64,000 bases of DNA from an uncultured SAR116 cluster alpha proteobacterium (GCA_902625215.1 CACOAO010000001.1:62001-126000), one strand, 5' to 3'; positions 1-9,163 are shown, counted from the first letter of the stretch. A program made the numbers and translations. Notes: a model not told the origin generated them from the letters alone.

Positions 1-561
1 TGCATAATTATTTAAAACTATTATTTGATTAATCATTTTTACTATTTGTCCACATCCAGATGCCCCAAAATAAGTATATTTTGAAGATATCGCTTCTAAA
101 ATAGGTTTAACATTTTTTACAACTTTTTCATCACCACCTACCATGATAGCAAGGTTGCCATTTAATGCTTTATCTGGGCCACCTGATACGGGTGCATCAA
201 TCCATGATGCTCCTGTTTGTTTATTTAGCTGATTAGCAAAATTAATTGTTTCATTTGCTAAGGTAGTAGATAAATCCAAAATAATTGTATTTTCATTAGC
301 ATTATTAACTATGCCATTTTTTCCAAAAACTACTTCTCTTACACTCTGTGTTTTATCAACACATAAAATTATTATATCATTATATTTGGATATTACAGAA
401 GCATTTTGGATTAATTTGATATTTGACATTTTTTTTAAAGGTTCAAGATTTTCTAAATTTTTATCATATGCTTCAATTTTATAATCTAAGTAAGATAGTC
501 TTTTAACTAGAGATAGTCCCATTAATCCTATACCTATAAATCCTAAATTTAGATTATTCAT
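1..561 (-). CDS. 3-hydroxyisobutyrate dehydrogenase-like oxidoreductase (3' part lost at window edge)
   Basis: This minus-strand frame starts at ATG 559-561 and runs off the left edge without a stop, giving 187 visible residues. The N-terminus carries the Rossmann signature GFIGIGLMG, typical of the beta-hydroxyacid dehydrogenase family (3-hydroxyisobutyrate dehydrogenase, tartronate semialdehyde reductase, GarR). Further on are the family blocks LDLSTT and DAPVSGG, the substrate-binding stretch, and the start of the segment carrying the catalytic lysine (GQIVKMINQ). By family it oxidises or reduces a small 3-hydroxy acid with NAD(P). The substrate cannot be set from sequence. It is divergent from the EamA transporter at 701. 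Confidence 0.85.
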   Translation of the reverse strand, partial: MNNLNLGFIGIGLMGLSLVKRLSYLDYKIEAYDKNLENLEPLKKMSNIKLIQNASVISKYNDIIILCVDKTQSVREVVFGKNGIVNNANENTIILDLSTTLANETINFANQLNKQTGASWIDAPVSGGPDKALNGNLAIMVGGDEKVVKNVKPILEAISSKYTYFGASGCGQIVKMINQIIVLNNYA

Positions 562-700
562 TTTAAACTCGTAAAAAATTGTAATTTATTTTTACATATT
601 AACCTTAAACAGGCATGTTAGTAGCATCAATTTTTAATATTTATTTTAAAATTATAAATTTTTAAACTATAAGGCAAATTTTCCTGTAACAAAGACTGCC

Positions 701-1573
701 ATGATAAATAATGTTAAACTAGGTATCTTAATTATAATTCTTTCAACACTATTTTTTGCTTCTATGGATGGTGTCTCAAGATATTTAGCTGATACTTATA
801 ATGTTTTTGTCATTAACATGATTAGAAGTTGGGTTCTAGCGTTGTTAGTGGTTTCTATTAGTCTTAGAAATAAAAATGGCATTGCAAAAGTTTTAAGAAC
901 AAAACAACCTTATATTCAGTTCATTAGAGGATTGTTACTAACAAGTGCTATTCTTATAGGAGTTTATTCATTTACTAAGCTTGGCTTAGTACAAACACAT
1001 TCGATACTTTCCTCTTTCCCATTGATTGTTGTTGCTTTCTCGGGACCAATATTAAAAGAAAAGATTGGTATTCAGCGATGTTTAGCAGTTATTTTTGGTT
1101 TTACTGGTGTTATAATTATATTGGATCCTACAAATTATATTCTCAGCTTTGATGCAATTTTACCTGTAGTTGGTGCTTTCGTTCTAGGCTTTTATTCTAT
1201 TTTAACAAGAAAAGTTTCAGAAACAGACACATCAGAAACAAGTTTTTTTTGGGTTGCCATTGTCGGTTTCGTTGTTATGACAATTGTTGGCCCATTTTAC
1301 TGGGAGCCAATCTTATTTAATGACTGGGGTTGGATGGCATTGTTATGTGTTTTGAGTACTGCTGGTCATTTTCTTTTGATCAAGGCTTACGAAAACGCAG
1401 AAGCTAGTGTCCTACAGCCTTTTACATATTTCCAGTTGTTTTTTGCATCTATTATTGGAATATTAATATTTGATGATGAAATAACTATCTCAATTCTTTT
1501 TGGAGGTAGTATAGTTGTTGCAAGTGGCATATTTGCAGCATGGAGAACACACATAAAAAGCAAAAATAATTAG
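701..1573 (+). CDS. EamA-family (DMT superfamily) membrane transporter
   Basis: The 290-residue protein is almost wholly hydrophobic and can be read as about ten membrane helices in two tandem EamA halves (roughly residues 5-135 and 148-280). The start of the first half, with FFASMDGVSRYL, and the motif PIFxxKE-like GPILKEKIG at about residue 120 fit drug/metabolite transporters. The family includes amino-acid exporters and S-adenosylmethionine importers; the cargo here is unknown. It is the first gene of a same-strand run of four metabolic genes and may export a product of them. The ribosome binding site before ATG 701 is weak. Confidence 0.85.
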   Translation: MINNVKLGILIIILSTLFFASMDGVSRYLADTYNVFVINMIRSWVLALLVVSISLRNKNGIAKVLRTKQPYIQFIRGLLLTSAILIGVYSFTKLGLVQTHSILSSFPLIVVAFSGPILKEKIGIQRCLAVIFGFTGVIIILDPTNYILSFDAILPVVGAFVLGFYSILTRKVSETDTSETSFFWVAIVGFVVMTIVGPFYWEPILFNDWGWMALLCVLSTAGHFLLIKAYENAEASVLQPFTYFQLFFASIIGILIFDDEITISILFGGSIVVASGIFAAWRTHIKSKNN

Positions 1574-1616
1574 AATTAAATTTTTATTAAATGATTAGTC
1601 AATACAGGAGGTTTAA

Positions 1617-2309
1617 TTGAATAAAACTATTTTAATTACTGGTGCCAATAGAGGTATTGGTTTGGCGCTAACAAAGCTCTGTCTTAGTAAAAATTTCTTT
1701 GTTGAAGCATGTTGTAGAAATCCTGATAATTCTGATGAACTAAATAGTTTATCAAATAATAATTCTAATCTTAATATAAATGAAATGGATGTTACTAGTA
1801 CAAAAAGTATTTTGAGTGCATCAGAAAATTTAAAAAATGAAATTGACATTATGGTCTGTAATGCAGGTGTTAATAATGGTAAAGGCGATATATTTAGTGA
1901 TGAGCACAATGAAAATGCTATTAGAGAAGTAATGATGGTAAATGTTGGTGGGCCATTCTTAACAATTCAAAATCTTTATAAAAACCTCAATAAAAAATCT
2001 ACATCTAAAATTGTTATTATTTCTTCTCTTATGGGAACCCAAACTCATCTCTCAAAAAATGCTCCTATATACAGAGCTTCTAAAGCAGCCGCCAATAATT
2101 TAATGAAAACAATATCAAATCATTTCTTAAATGATAACATTATTGTATCATCTTATCATCCTGGGTGGGTAAGGACTGATATGGGTGGAGTTAATGCTGA
2201 TATATCAACAAAAGAAAGTGCAACTGGGTTAGTAAATCACTTTTTAAATTTAAAAAAATCAGATTCTGGAAAATTTTTCAACTATGATGGAAGGCCACTT
2301 CCATTATAG
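1617..2309 (+). CDS. short-chain dehydrogenase/reductase (SDR), C-factor/sniffer-like
   Basis: This 230-residue classical SDR has the NAD(P)-binding motif TGANRGIG at residues 8-15, the CNAG block near residue 82, the catalytic serine at 136-137 and the active-site pair in YRASK (Tyr152, Lys156). The later PGWVRTDMGG segment is typical of the carbonyl reductase/C-factor branch. It should reduce or oxidise a carbonyl/alcohol in the cytoplasm; the substrate is unknown. The start is TTG at 1617, fixed by a strong GGAGG at 1607-1611. No in-frame ATG fits better. Confidence 0.88.
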   Translation: MNKTILITGANRGIGLALTKLCLSKNFFVEACCRNPDNSDELNSLSNNNSNLNINEMDVTSTKSILSASENLKNEIDIMVCNAGVNNGKGDIFSDEHNENAIREVMMVNVGGPFLTIQNLYKNLNKKSTSKIVIISSLMGTQTHLSKNAPIYRASKAAANNLMKTISNHFLNDNIIVSSYHPGWVRTDMGGVNADISTKESATGLVNHFLNLKKSDSGKFFNYDGRPLPL

Positions 2310-2349
2310 AAGTTTGTTTTACATTTTAATTTTTGGTTAATAAAAGAAC

Positions 2350-2793
2350 ATGCATAATTTTATTTTTAAGGAAGTAAGTTCAAAAGAAGAAATGGATAAA
2401 TCTTATTTAATTAGAACAAGAGTTTTCTGTGAAGAACAAAAAATATCTAAGGAAATAGAGTTTGATAATTTAGATCACCTTTGTGGTCATTTTTTAATTT
2501 TTGACGGTGTAAAAGCAATTGGAACAGCAAGAGTTCGTCAAAAAGAAAAGGATCTTCTTAAAATTGAGAGGGTGGCGGTATTAAAAGAATTTAGAAGATT
2601 AAAGGTTGGATCAATTCTAATTAAAAATGTTATTAAACATTATTTGAACTTAGATTATAATAAATCTATCATTTTACATAGCCAGGTTGCTGTTGCAGAT
2701 TTTTATAAAAGTTTAAATTTTATTTTGTATGGAAATGAGTTTTATGAAGATGGAATCCCACACATTGCAATGAAATATTTAAAAAAAAAATAA
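2350..2793 (+). CDS. GNAT-family N-acetyltransferase
   Basis: The 147-residue protein has the GNAT pattern: an N-terminal helix with IRTRVFCEEQKI, a central beta strand GTARVRQ, then the acetyl-CoA pyrophosphate-binding segment VLKEFRRLKVGS followed by a helix, and a C-terminal FYKSLNF strand. The arrangement resembles the small YjcF/ElaA-type acetyltransferases. Substrate unknown. It lies 40 bases after the SDR gene and 22 bases before a Gfo/Idh/MocA gene on the same strand, so it may be co-transcribed with them. Confidence 0.82.
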   Translation: MHNFIFKEVSSKEEMDKSYLIRTRVFCEEQKISKEIEFDNLDHLCGHFLIFDGVKAIGTARVRQKEKDLLKIERVAVLKEFRRLKVGSILIKNVIKHYLNLDYNKSIILHSQVAVADFYKSLNFILYGNEFYEDGIPHIAMKYLKKK

Positions 2794-2815
2794 TATAATT
2801 TTTTATGGAATTTTT

Positions 2816-3844
2816 ATGAAAAATAAAATTCGGATTGCAATTGTTGGAACTGGATATTTTAGTCAATTTCATTTTGATGCATGGATAAGGCTTGAAGTTA
2901 AAGTTGTTGCTATATGCTCATTATATGAAAACGATGCTATTTATTACTCTAAAAAATTCAATAATTGTCCTATTTATTCTAACTTTAAAAAAATGATAGA
3001 TGAAATAGATTTAGATTTTGTAGATATTGTCGTTCCACCAAAAGATCATCTAAAGTTAATTAAAATTGCAGCTAATAAGAATGTAAATATCATTTGTCAA
3101 AAACCTTTTACAAACTCTTATTCTGAAGCAGTGAAAGCAGTAAATATTTCAAATACAAATAATGTTCTTTTAATCGTTCACGAAAACTTTAGATTTCAAC
3201 CATGGTATCAAAAAATTAAAACAATTTTAGACAACAATACATTAGGTGAATTATATCAAGTAAGTTTTCGGATGCGACCTGGTGATGGTCAGGGGAAAGA
3301 TGCATATTTAGATAGACAACCATATTTTCAAAAAATGGAAAGATTTTTAATACATGAAACAGCTATTCATATTATAGATGTTTTTAGGTTTCTATTTGGT
3401 GAGATTGACTCAGTTTTTGCAAATTTATCAAAGCTTAATAAATTCATTAATGGGGAAGATGCAGGCTTCGTAATTTTTAAATTTAAAAATGGTGTGAGAG
3501 GAACTTTTGACGGTAATAGATTGTCTGACCATATAGCCAAAGATAGAAGGTTAACAATTGGTGAAATGTTAATTGAAGGATCTAATGGTTCATTAAGGTT
3601 GAATGGTGATGGAGAATTATTTAAAAGAAAATTTGGTAGTAACAAAGAATCAAAAATAAGTTACAATTGGGACAATAAGGGATTCGCTGGAGATTGCGTT
3701 TTTAAATGTATAAATCATATTTTGGAGCATTATACTCAAGGAAAAGTTTTATTTAATAGCGCTAGTGATTATTTAGAGAATTTAAAAATAGAAGATTATA
3801 TATATAAGTCTAATTCTGAAGGAAAAATTTTAAAAATAAAATAA
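2816..3844 (+). CDS. Gfo/Idh/MocA-family oxidoreductase
   Basis: The 342-residue protein opens with the dinucleotide-binding signature AIVGTGYFSQFH (from about residue 8). CQKPF near residue 95 corresponds to the family's EKP motif with Q in place of E. A conserved HETAIHIIDVFRF block (about residues 180-192) holds the usual catalytic histidine. The family oxidises or reduces sugars, inositols or cyclic polyols with NAD(P); the substrate here is unknown. The stop codon is only five bases from the 3' end of the oppositely oriented tRNA-Thr, leaving no room for a separate terminator. Confidence 0.87.
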   Translation: MKNKIRIAIVGTGYFSQFHFDAWIRLEVKVVAICSLYENDAIYYSKKFNNCPIYSNFKKMIDEIDLDFVDIVVPPKDHLKLIKIAANKNVNIICQKPFTNSYSEAVKAVNISNTNNVLLIVHENFRFQPWYQKIKTILDNNTLGELYQVSFRMRPGDGQGKDAYLDRQPYFQKMERFLIHETAIHIIDVFRFLFGEIDSVFANLSKLNKFINGEDAGFVIFKFKNGVRGTFDGNRLSDHIAKDRRLTIGEMLIEGSNGSLRLNGDGELFKRKFGSNKESKISYNWDNKGFAGDCVFKCINHILEHYTQGKVLFNSASDYLENLKIEDYIYKSNSEGKILKIK

Positions 3845-3849
3845 AATAG

Positions 3850-3925
<76 letters not shown>

Positions 3926-3968
3926 ACTGTCGAAAAAAATAATAGAAATTTACTTTATTAACAAGAAA

Positions 3969-4820
3969 TTATTTATTTTTTATAATATTTTTTTGTAATT
4001 GAAACATGGCTACTGATGCAGCATTTGAAACGTTTAATGAATTTGCTTCTTCATTAATCGGTATTTTAATTAAACAATCTACATTCTTTCTTGTTAATCT
4101 TCGAAGACCTCTTCCTTCAGAGCCTAATATCAAAGCAACATTACCAGTTTCATTTTCAAGTTCATTAATATTCTTTTCACCTTCGCCAGCAAGTCCATAT
4201 ATACTAAAGTTGTAGCTTTGAAGCTTTTTAATTTCTCTAGTCATATTAGATAATTCAATGATACATAGTTTTTCAATTGCACCAGATGATGCTTTTGCTA
4301 ATGCAGACGTTTCCTGAGGACTATTTCTTTGAGACAATGCTACACCATCTATCCCGAATGCTAATGCGGATCTAAATATAGCCCCAACATTTTGAGGATC
4401 AGTTACTTCATCAAGTACAATGAGTCTAATTGGGTTACTATTATTAAACTTGTCATTAGATAAAAATTCACCCATTGACAATCTTTTAAGAGGTTCTGTT
4501 ACCAAAACTGCATTTTGATGAGGCTTGTAATTATTAATTTTGTCTATCTCTTCCTTAGATCTAAGTAAAATGTCTAATTTTAATTTTAATTTGCTTACTT
4601 CTTCTGACCATTTTGAAAAGTTTTCTTTTGTTGTAATAAGATAATAAAGCTTTCTATTTTTATTTTTAAGGGCTGATAAAATAGAATGTTTCCCTGCTAT
4701 AGGTATTTGATTGATTTTTAAAAATATACTATTCAATTGAAAATTTATTTTAACTTTAGATTTTTGGTTTGTTTCAAAATTAAAATTATGTTTGTTGTGT
4801 TTTTTGGAATTTTGTCTCAT
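3969..4820 (-). CDS. rlmB: 23S rRNA 2'-O-ribose methyltransferase, TrmH/RlmB (SpoU) family
   Basis: This 283-residue SPOUT methyltransferase should methylate the 2'-OH of a guanosine in the 23S peptidyl-transferase region using S-adenosylmethionine. All three SpoU motifs are present: motif 1 with NVGAIFRSA (residues 144-152), motif 2 with ILGSEGRGLR (231-240) and motif 3 with SLNVSNAASVA (261-271). An N-terminal RNA-binding substrate domain (about 30-110) follows a basic, asparagine-rich leader. Its place beside tRNA-Thr and opposite tRNA-Tyr and tuf is a common alphaproteobacterial arrangement. The rlmB assignment rests on domain layout; another TrmH paralogue is possible. Confidence 0.88.
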   Translation of the reverse strand: MRQNSKKHNKHNFNFETNQKSKVKINFQLNSIFLKINQIPIAGKHSILSALKNKNRKLYYLITTKENFSKWSEEVSKLKLKLDILLRSKEEIDKINNYKPHQNAVLVTEPLKRLSMGEFLSNDKFNNSNPIRLIVLDEVTDPQNVGAIFRSALAFGIDGVALSQRNSPQETSALAKASSGAIEKLCIIELSNMTREIKKLQSYNFSIYGLAGEGEKNINELENETGNVALILGSEGRGLRRLTRKNVDCLIKIPINEEANSLNVSNAASVAMFQLQKNIIKNK

Positions 4821-4960
4821 GTAATTATAAAATATAAATTGTTAAATTTTTTTGATTTACTTTTAATAAAAGCTTTCATATTTAGAAAGCCTTGTGTATA
4901 TAACATAAAAAAATTGTAAATTATAGTAAGGTGAAATTTTAAAAGCATTATTTCAACGTT

Positions 4961-5045
4961 GGTGGGGTGGCCGAGTGGTTAAAGGCAGCAGACTGTAAAT
5001 CTGCCCGCATAGCGTACGTAGGTTCGAATCCTACCCCCACCACCA
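4961..5045 (+). tRNA. tRNA-Tyr (anticodon GUA)
   Basis: This class II cloverleaf of 85 bases has acceptor GGTGGGG paired with CCCCACC, anticodon loop CTGTAAA (anticodon GTA), a long variable arm, a T-arm with GGTTCGAATCC and an encoded CCA. It ends 45 bases before the first tuf start codon, so it probably belongs to the tuf transcript, as tRNA genes often do near tufB. Confidence 0.97.
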
Positions 5046-5060
5046 CAACATTAATTAGTG

Positions 5061-6300
5061 AAAATTAAAATTAAAGAAAGGTCATAAAATATGTCTAAAG
5101 AAAAATTTGATCGTAGTAAACCTCATGTAAATATTGGTACAATAGGTCACGTTGACCATGGTAAGACCACGCTAACTGCAGCAATTACAAAAGTCATGGC
5201 TGATGCTGGTCGAGCTGACTTTTCTGCTTATGACCAAATTGATAAAGCTCCTGAAGAAAGAGAAAGAGGTATAACAATTTCTACTGCGCATGTTGAGTAT
5301 GAAACCGAGAATCGTCATTATGCTCATGTTGATTGTCCAGGTCACGCAGACTATGTAAAAAATATGATTACTGGTGCGGCTCAGATGGATGGTGCTATAT
5401 TAGTTGTGAACGCTGCTGATGGTCCTATGCCACAAACTAAAGAACATATTCTATTAGCACGTCAAGTTGGTGTTCCTTCTTTAGTTGTTTATATGAATAA
5501 AGTTGACCAAGTTGACGATGAAGAATTGTTGGAATTAGTTGAGTTAGAAATTCGTGAACTATTAAGTAGTTACGAGTTTCCTGGTGATGATATTCCGATT
5601 ATTAAAGGTAGTGCGTTAGCTGCACTTGAAGGTCGTGACGAAGCTATTGGGATAAACTCAATTACAGAATTAATGGCTGCTGTAGACTCTTATATTCCTC
5701 AGCCTGAGCGTGACAAAGACAAGCCTTTCTTAATGCCTATTGAAGATGTTTTTTCTATATCAGGAAGAGGTACAGTTGTCACAGGCCGTGTTGAGCGAGG
5801 TGTTATAAAAGTTGGTGAAGAAATAGAGATAGTTGGTATCAAAGAAACAGCTAAAACAACATGTACGGGAGTTGAAATGTTCCGTAAATTACTTGATTCT
5901 GGTGAAGCTGGTGACAATGTTGGAGTACTGCTAAGGGGAACAAAAAGAGAGGAAGTTGAACGTGGTCAAGTCTTATCTGCGCCTGGTTCAATTAAGCCTT
6001 ATTCTAAATTTAAAGGTGAGGCATATATTTTAACTAAAGATGAAGGTGGAAGACACACACCATTTTTTAGTAATTATCGTCCACAATTTTATTTTAGAAC
6101 AACTGATGTGACTGGAGCTGTTGAGTTACCTTCTGGAACAGAAATGGTAATGCCGGGAGATAATATTGCAATATCTGTAGAATTAATAACTCCAATTGCA
6201 ATGGATGAAGGACTAAGGTTTGCAATAAGAGAGGGAGGAAGAACTGTAGGTGCTGGAGTAGTTTCGAGTATAGAAGCTTAATGAAAGTAAATTAATTTGA
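5061..6300 (+). repeat. direct repeat copy 1 containing tuf (1240 bp, identical to 21209-22448)
   Basis: Reading the two copies side by side shows no difference from 5061 to 6300. The identity covers the tuf gene, 30 bases upstream including the ribosome binding site, and 19 bases after the stop. It ends abruptly: base 5060 is g where the other copy has t, and 6301 is g where the other has t. Perfect identity over synonymous positions indicates recent gene conversion. Confidence 0.95.
5091..6281 (+). CDS. tuf: translation elongation factor EF-Tu (copy 1)
   Basis: EF-Tu delivers aminoacyl-tRNA to the ribosome as a GTP complex. The 396-residue protein is full length, with G1 GHVDHGKT near residue 19, the switch region RGITI, G3 DCPGHAD, and G4 NKVD. 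Domain 2 (about 210-300) and domain 3 (about 305-396) follow. The start is preceded by GAAAGG. The gene is between tRNA-Tyr and tRNA-Trp, ahead of secE-nusG. Its nucleotide sequence is identical to the second tuf at 21239. Confidence 0.98.
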   Translation: MSKEKFDRSKPHVNIGTIGHVDHGKTTLTAAITKVMADAGRADFSAYDQIDKAPEERERGITISTAHVEYETENRHYAHVDCPGHADYVKNMITGAAQMDGAILVVNAADGPMPQTKEHILLARQVGVPSLVVYMNKVDQVDDEELLELVELEIRELLSSYEFPGDDIPIIKGSALAALEGRDEAIGINSITELMAAVDSYIPQPERDKDKPFLMPIEDVFSISGRGTVVTGRVERGVIKVGEEIEIVGIKETAKTTCTGVEMFRKLLDSGEAGDNVGVLLRGTKREEVERGQVLSAPGSIKPYSKFKGEAYILTKDEGGRHTPFFSNYRPQFYFRTTDVTGAVELPSGTEMVMPGDNIAISVELITPIAMDEGLRFAIREGGRTVGAGVVSSIEA

Positions 6301-6318
6301 GATAATGAGCTGTTAACT

Positions 6319-6394
6319 AGGAGTGTAGCTCAACTGGTAGAGCACCGGTCTCCAAAACCGGGGGCTGGGGGTTCGAGTCCCTCCACTCCTGCCA
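6319..6394 (+). tRNA. tRNA-Trp (anticodon CCA)
   Basis: The 76-base cloverleaf has acceptor AGGAGTG paired with CACTCCT, anticodon loop CTCCAAA (anticodon CCA), T-arm GGGTTCGAGTCCC, discriminator G and encoded CCA. It is between tuf and secE, the standard place for tRNA-Trp in many proteobacteria. Confidence 0.97.
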
Positions 6395-6424
6395 ATAAAA
6401 TTTTTAAATAAACAATTATTAGCT

Positions 6425-6453
6425 TTGACTTATAAAAAAAAAAAATGTAAATA
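6425..6453 (+). promoter_or_regulatory. possible sigma70 promoter for secE-nusG, with A12 spacer
   Basis: TTGACT at 6425-6430 matches the -35 consensus in five of six positions. The spacer contains twelve consecutive A residues (6434-6445). At 17 bases lies TAAATA (6448-6453), a poor -10 match. The A-run could act as an UP-like or curved element. Confidence is limited because the -10 is weak and read-through from tuf/tRNA-Trp is possible. Confidence 0.35.
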
Positions 6454-6484
6454 ATCATTTTTCTTCTTGCATGAAAGGCTTCTC

Positions 6485-6682
6485 ATGGCTAAAACAAATC
6501 CCGCACAATTTGTAAGACAAGTGAGACAAGAAATAAATAGAATAACTTGGGCGACAAAACGTGAGACAATGTTCGCATCTTTAAGCGTGCTTGTTATGGC
6601 ATTAATAGCGTCATTGTTCTTTTTATTAGTTGACCTGTTACTTTCTAGTATTGTTCAATTCTTATTAAATCTTGGTGGTTAA
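6485..6682 (+). CDS. secE: protein translocase subunit SecE
   Basis: SecE is the small clamp subunit of the SecYEG inner-membrane translocon. The 65-residue protein starts at ATG 6485 with MAKTNPAQFVRQVRQE, the usual alphaproteobacterial N-terminus. An amphipathic helix with the conserved ITWATKRET and one membrane segment (about residues 35-58) follow. An in-frame TTG at 6467 would add six residues. I prefer ATG 6485 because GAAAGG at 6472-6477 is properly spaced for it. The downstream partner nusG follows after 51 bases. Confidence 0.95.
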   Translation: MAKTNPAQFVRQVRQEINRITWATKRETMFASLSVLVMALIASLFFLLVDLLLSSIVQFLLNLGG

Positions 6683-6733
6683 TAATTTGTTATATTTAAA
6701 TTCTAATTCATCTTTTATTATTGGGATTCTATA

Positions 6734-7264
6734 ATGGCCAAAAAGTGGTATGTTGTTCATGTTTTTTCCGGCTCGGAAAAAAAAGTTTGTCAGAGTATTG
6801 AAGAAAAAATCATCTCTAAAGATATGGGATCATTAATAGAAGAAGTTTTAGTTCCTACTGAAGAGGTAATTGAAATAAGAAGAGGGGCAAAAGTTCAAAC
6901 TGAAAAAAAGTTTTTCCCAGGATATATTTTGATTAAAATGGAAATGACTGATGAAACCTGGCATTTAATAAAGGCACAGCCAAAGGTTACTGGTTTTCTT
7001 GGAGCGAAAGGTAAACCGGTCGCGATTAGTGAAGCTGAGGCTAATAGATTGATTGATCAAATTAGTGAAGGAATTGATCGCCCAAGATCAAGCGTAATCT
7101 ATGAAGTGGGTGAGGAAGTGAGAGTATCTGATGGCCCGTTTCAGAGCTTTAATGGCCTAGTCGAAGAAATTGATGAAGATAAATCCAGGTTAAAAGTTGC
7201 TGTATCAATTTTTGGAAGATCAACACCGGTCGACCTCGAATACAGTCAAGTTGAGAAAATATAG
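6734..7264 (+). CDS. nusG: transcription termination/antitermination factor NusG
   Basis: NusG binds the RNA polymerase clamp and links it to Rho or ribosomal protein S10. The 176-residue protein has the NGN domain ([14 protein letters not shown] near residue 4, then [12 protein letters not shown] near 62) and a C-terminal KOW domain (about residues 122-175, with [11 protein letters not shown]). Length and layout are normal. It is between secE and rplK, the standard order. Confidence 0.97.
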   Translation: MAKKWYVVHVFSGSEKKVCQSIEEKIISKDMGSLIEEVLVPTEEVIEIRRGAKVQTEKKFFPGYILIKMEMTDETWHLIKAQPKVTGFLGAKGKPVAISEAEANRLIDQISEGIDRPRSSVIYEVGEEVRVSDGPFQSFNGLVEEIDEDKSRLKVAVSIFGRSTPVDLEYSQVEKI

Positions 7265-7302
7265 ATAGCATAATGCAACTTTAGTTTGTTGCGGAGGATA
7301 AA

Positions 7303-7731
7303 ATGGCAAAGAAAATTGAAGGTTATATTAAATTAAACATTCCAGCAGGTGCTGCTAACCCTTCTCCGCCTGTGGGTCCAGCTTTAGGACAACGTGGAGT
7401 GAATATTATGGAGTTTTGTAAGGCTTTTAATGCTTCAACTGAATCATTAGAAAAAAATATGCCAATACCAGTTGTAATAACTGTTTTTTCTGATAAAAGT
7501 TTTAGTTTTATTACAAAAACACCACCTGTTTCGTTCTATCTAAAGAAGGCGATTGGGAAAGACAAAGGTTCCAGTGAACCAGGTAGAATTTCTGGCGGTA
7601 CAATAAAAATTGAACAAATAAAAGAAATTGCTGAAAATAAAATGAGCGATTTAAATGCTTCAAATCTTGATGGAGCGATTGAGATGGTAAAAGGTTCAGC
7701 TAGATCTATGGGATTAGAAGTTTTGGAGTAG
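7303..7731 (+). CDS. rplK: 50S ribosomal protein L11
   Basis: L11 forms the GTPase-associated centre with 23S rRNA helices 43-44. The 142-residue protein has the N-terminal block [21 protein letters not shown] and the C-terminal rRNA-binding domain with [19 protein letters not shown]. It starts at ATG 7303 behind a strong GGAGG (7293-7297). A small hairpin GCAAC/GTTGC (7275-7279 with 7288-7292) lies just before this site. It forms an operon with rplA, four bases downstream. Confidence 0.98.
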   Translation: MAKKIEGYIKLNIPAGAANPSPPVGPALGQRGVNIMEFCKAFNASTESLEKNMPIPVVITVFSDKSFSFITKTPPVSFYLKKAIGKDKGSSEPGRISGGTIKIEQIKEIAENKMSDLNASNLDGAIEMVKGSARSMGLEVLE

Positions 7732-7735
7732 AATT

Positions 7736-8410
7736 ATGAAAAAAGGTAAATATCTTTCTGATTTATATAAAAATATTGAAAACAAATCTCTTGATATTAG
7801 TGATGCTGTAAAGTTTATCGTGGAAAAGAAAAGAGATAAGTTTGACGAGACACTAGAGATTTCTATGAATTTAGGAATTGACCCCAGGCATGCAGATCAA
7901 ATGATTAGAGGTGTTGTTTCTTTACCTAATGGTAATGGGAAGGCTATGAAAGTTGCAGTTTTTGCAAAAGACTCAAAAGCTGAGGAAGCAAAGAAAGCAG
8001 GTGCAGACGTAGTAGGTGCAGAAGATTTGGCAGAAAATATGGAAAATGGTAACCTAGATTATGATAGAGTTATATCCACACCAGATTTGATGGGTGTAGT
8101 TGGTAGAATTGGAAAAACACTTGGTCCCAAAGGTTTAATGCCAAACCCAAAACTTGGGACTGTTACTGCAGATATTAAAACAGCAGTAGAAGCTGCTAAA
8201 TCTGGTCAAGTTCAGTATCGTGCTGAAAAAACTGGAATAGTTCAAGCTGGAATTGGAAAACTAAGCTTTGGAACTGAAAAGTTAATTGAAAATGTTAATT
8301 CTTTTATTGAAACTATTCAAAAGTCTAGGCCATCTGGAGCTAAAGGGACTTTTATAAAAAAAATTTCTATCAGCTCAACAATGGGAGTTGGTATTAATAT
8401 AAATATATAA
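7736..8410 (+). CDS. rplA: 50S ribosomal protein L1
   Basis: L1 builds the mobile stalk at the ribosomal E site and in many bacteria represses its own L11-L1 operon. The 224-residue protein shows the domain I elements DETLEISMNLGIDPRHADQ and the signature LGPKGLMPNPKLGTV (about residue 135-150), then KSGQVQYRAEK and the C-terminal GTFIKKISISSTMG. It starts four bases after the rplK stop and is about ten residues shorter than the E. coli protein. Confidence 0.97.
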   Translation: MKKGKYLSDLYKNIENKSLDISDAVKFIVEKKRDKFDETLEISMNLGIDPRHADQMIRGVVSLPNGNGKAMKVAVFAKDSKAEEAKKAGADVVGAEDLAENMENGNLDYDRVISTPDLMGVVGRIGKTLGPKGLMPNPKLGTVTADIKTAVEAAKSGQVQYRAEKTGIVQAGIGKLSFGTEKLIENVNSFIETIQKSRPSGAKGTFIKKISISSTMGVGININI

Positions 8411-8457
8411 TCTAAATTATATATTTATTAGAGGGTAATTTTTTTATTATTCTCAAT

Positions 8458-8585
8458 CAGTCTTATTAGACTGAACCTGTCCAAGACTGTAGGTGATTTA
8501 TCTTAAATATCCTACATAGACAAGCTGAGGCATTTATGTGCCTAATATTGGTAGGGCGGGCCGTGGGTAATTTATTACCTAAAAT
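8458..8585 (+). promoter_or_regulatory. L10-type leader RNA (autoregulatory element of rplJL)
   Basis: The 226-base gap between rplA and rplJ holds conserved RNA-like sequence. GTCCAAGACTGTAGG is followed after a 17-base loop by CCTACATAGACAAGCTGAGG, so TGTAGG pairs with CCTACA, flanked by the unpaired AAGA/GACAAGCTGAG parts of a kink-turn. A preceding hairpin CAGTCT/AGACTG (8458-8473) and a following GGTAA/TTACC (8566-8579) frame it. This matches the known L10 leader class, to which the L10-L7/L12 complex binds to repress translation. Exact boundaries are my estimate. Confidence 0.75.
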
Positions 8586-8636
8586 GCAACTTAAGTTTAG
8601 AATTTTTAATCTAAACAAACATGTGGAGGCATATCG

Positions 8637-9146
8637 GTGGATAGAAATCAAAAATCCGATTTAGTCAAAACTTTGCGTGGTACATTTGAGGAGTCGACAT
8701 CAGTCGTAGTCGTTCATTGTATTGGTCTAACTGTCGCGGAGAGTAATGATCTTCGAAATAAAATGCGAAACGATGACTGTTTTTTTAAAGTTACAAAAAA
8801 TAAAATTACACGTTTAGCACTGAAAGACACCAAGTACCAACATATGACAGATATGTTTAGTGGGCCAACCGCTATAGGCTCGTCTAAAGATCCTGTAATG
8901 GCTGCAAAAGTACTAGTAAATTTTGCTAAAGAAAATGAAAAAATAGTTATAATTGGAGGAGGTTTAGAAGATAAACCACTTTCAAAGAATGATGTAGTGG
9001 CTTTGGCAAAGTTGCCTAGTTTGGATGATCTTAGGGGCAAAATTGTTGGTCTTCTTCAAGCACCAGCTTCAAAAATAGTAAGGTTAACCAAAGAACCAGC
9101 TTCCAAGGTTTTAAGAACTATTTCACAAAAATCAATACAACAATAA
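8637..9146 (+). CDS. rplJ: 50S ribosomal protein L10
   Basis: L10 anchors the L7/L12 stalk to 23S rRNA. The 169-residue protein starts at GTG 8637 with MDRNQKSDLV, preceded by GGAGG at 8625-8629. The rRNA-binding N-terminal domain (about 1-130) has VVVVHCIGLTVAESNDLR and the C-terminal helix (about 135-169) binds L7/L12 dimers. It is controlled by the leader immediately upstream and followed by rplL after 17 bases. Confidence 0.97.
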   Translation: MDRNQKSDLVKTLRGTFEESTSVVVVHCIGLTVAESNDLRNKMRNDDCFFKVTKNKITRLALKDTKYQHMTDMFSGPTAIGSSKDPVMAAKVLVNFAKENEKIVIIGGGLEDKPLSKNDVVALAKLPSLDDLRGKIVGLLQAPASKIVRLTKEPASKVLRTISQKSIQQ

Positions 9147-9163
9147 TAATTTAGGAGAGAAAC

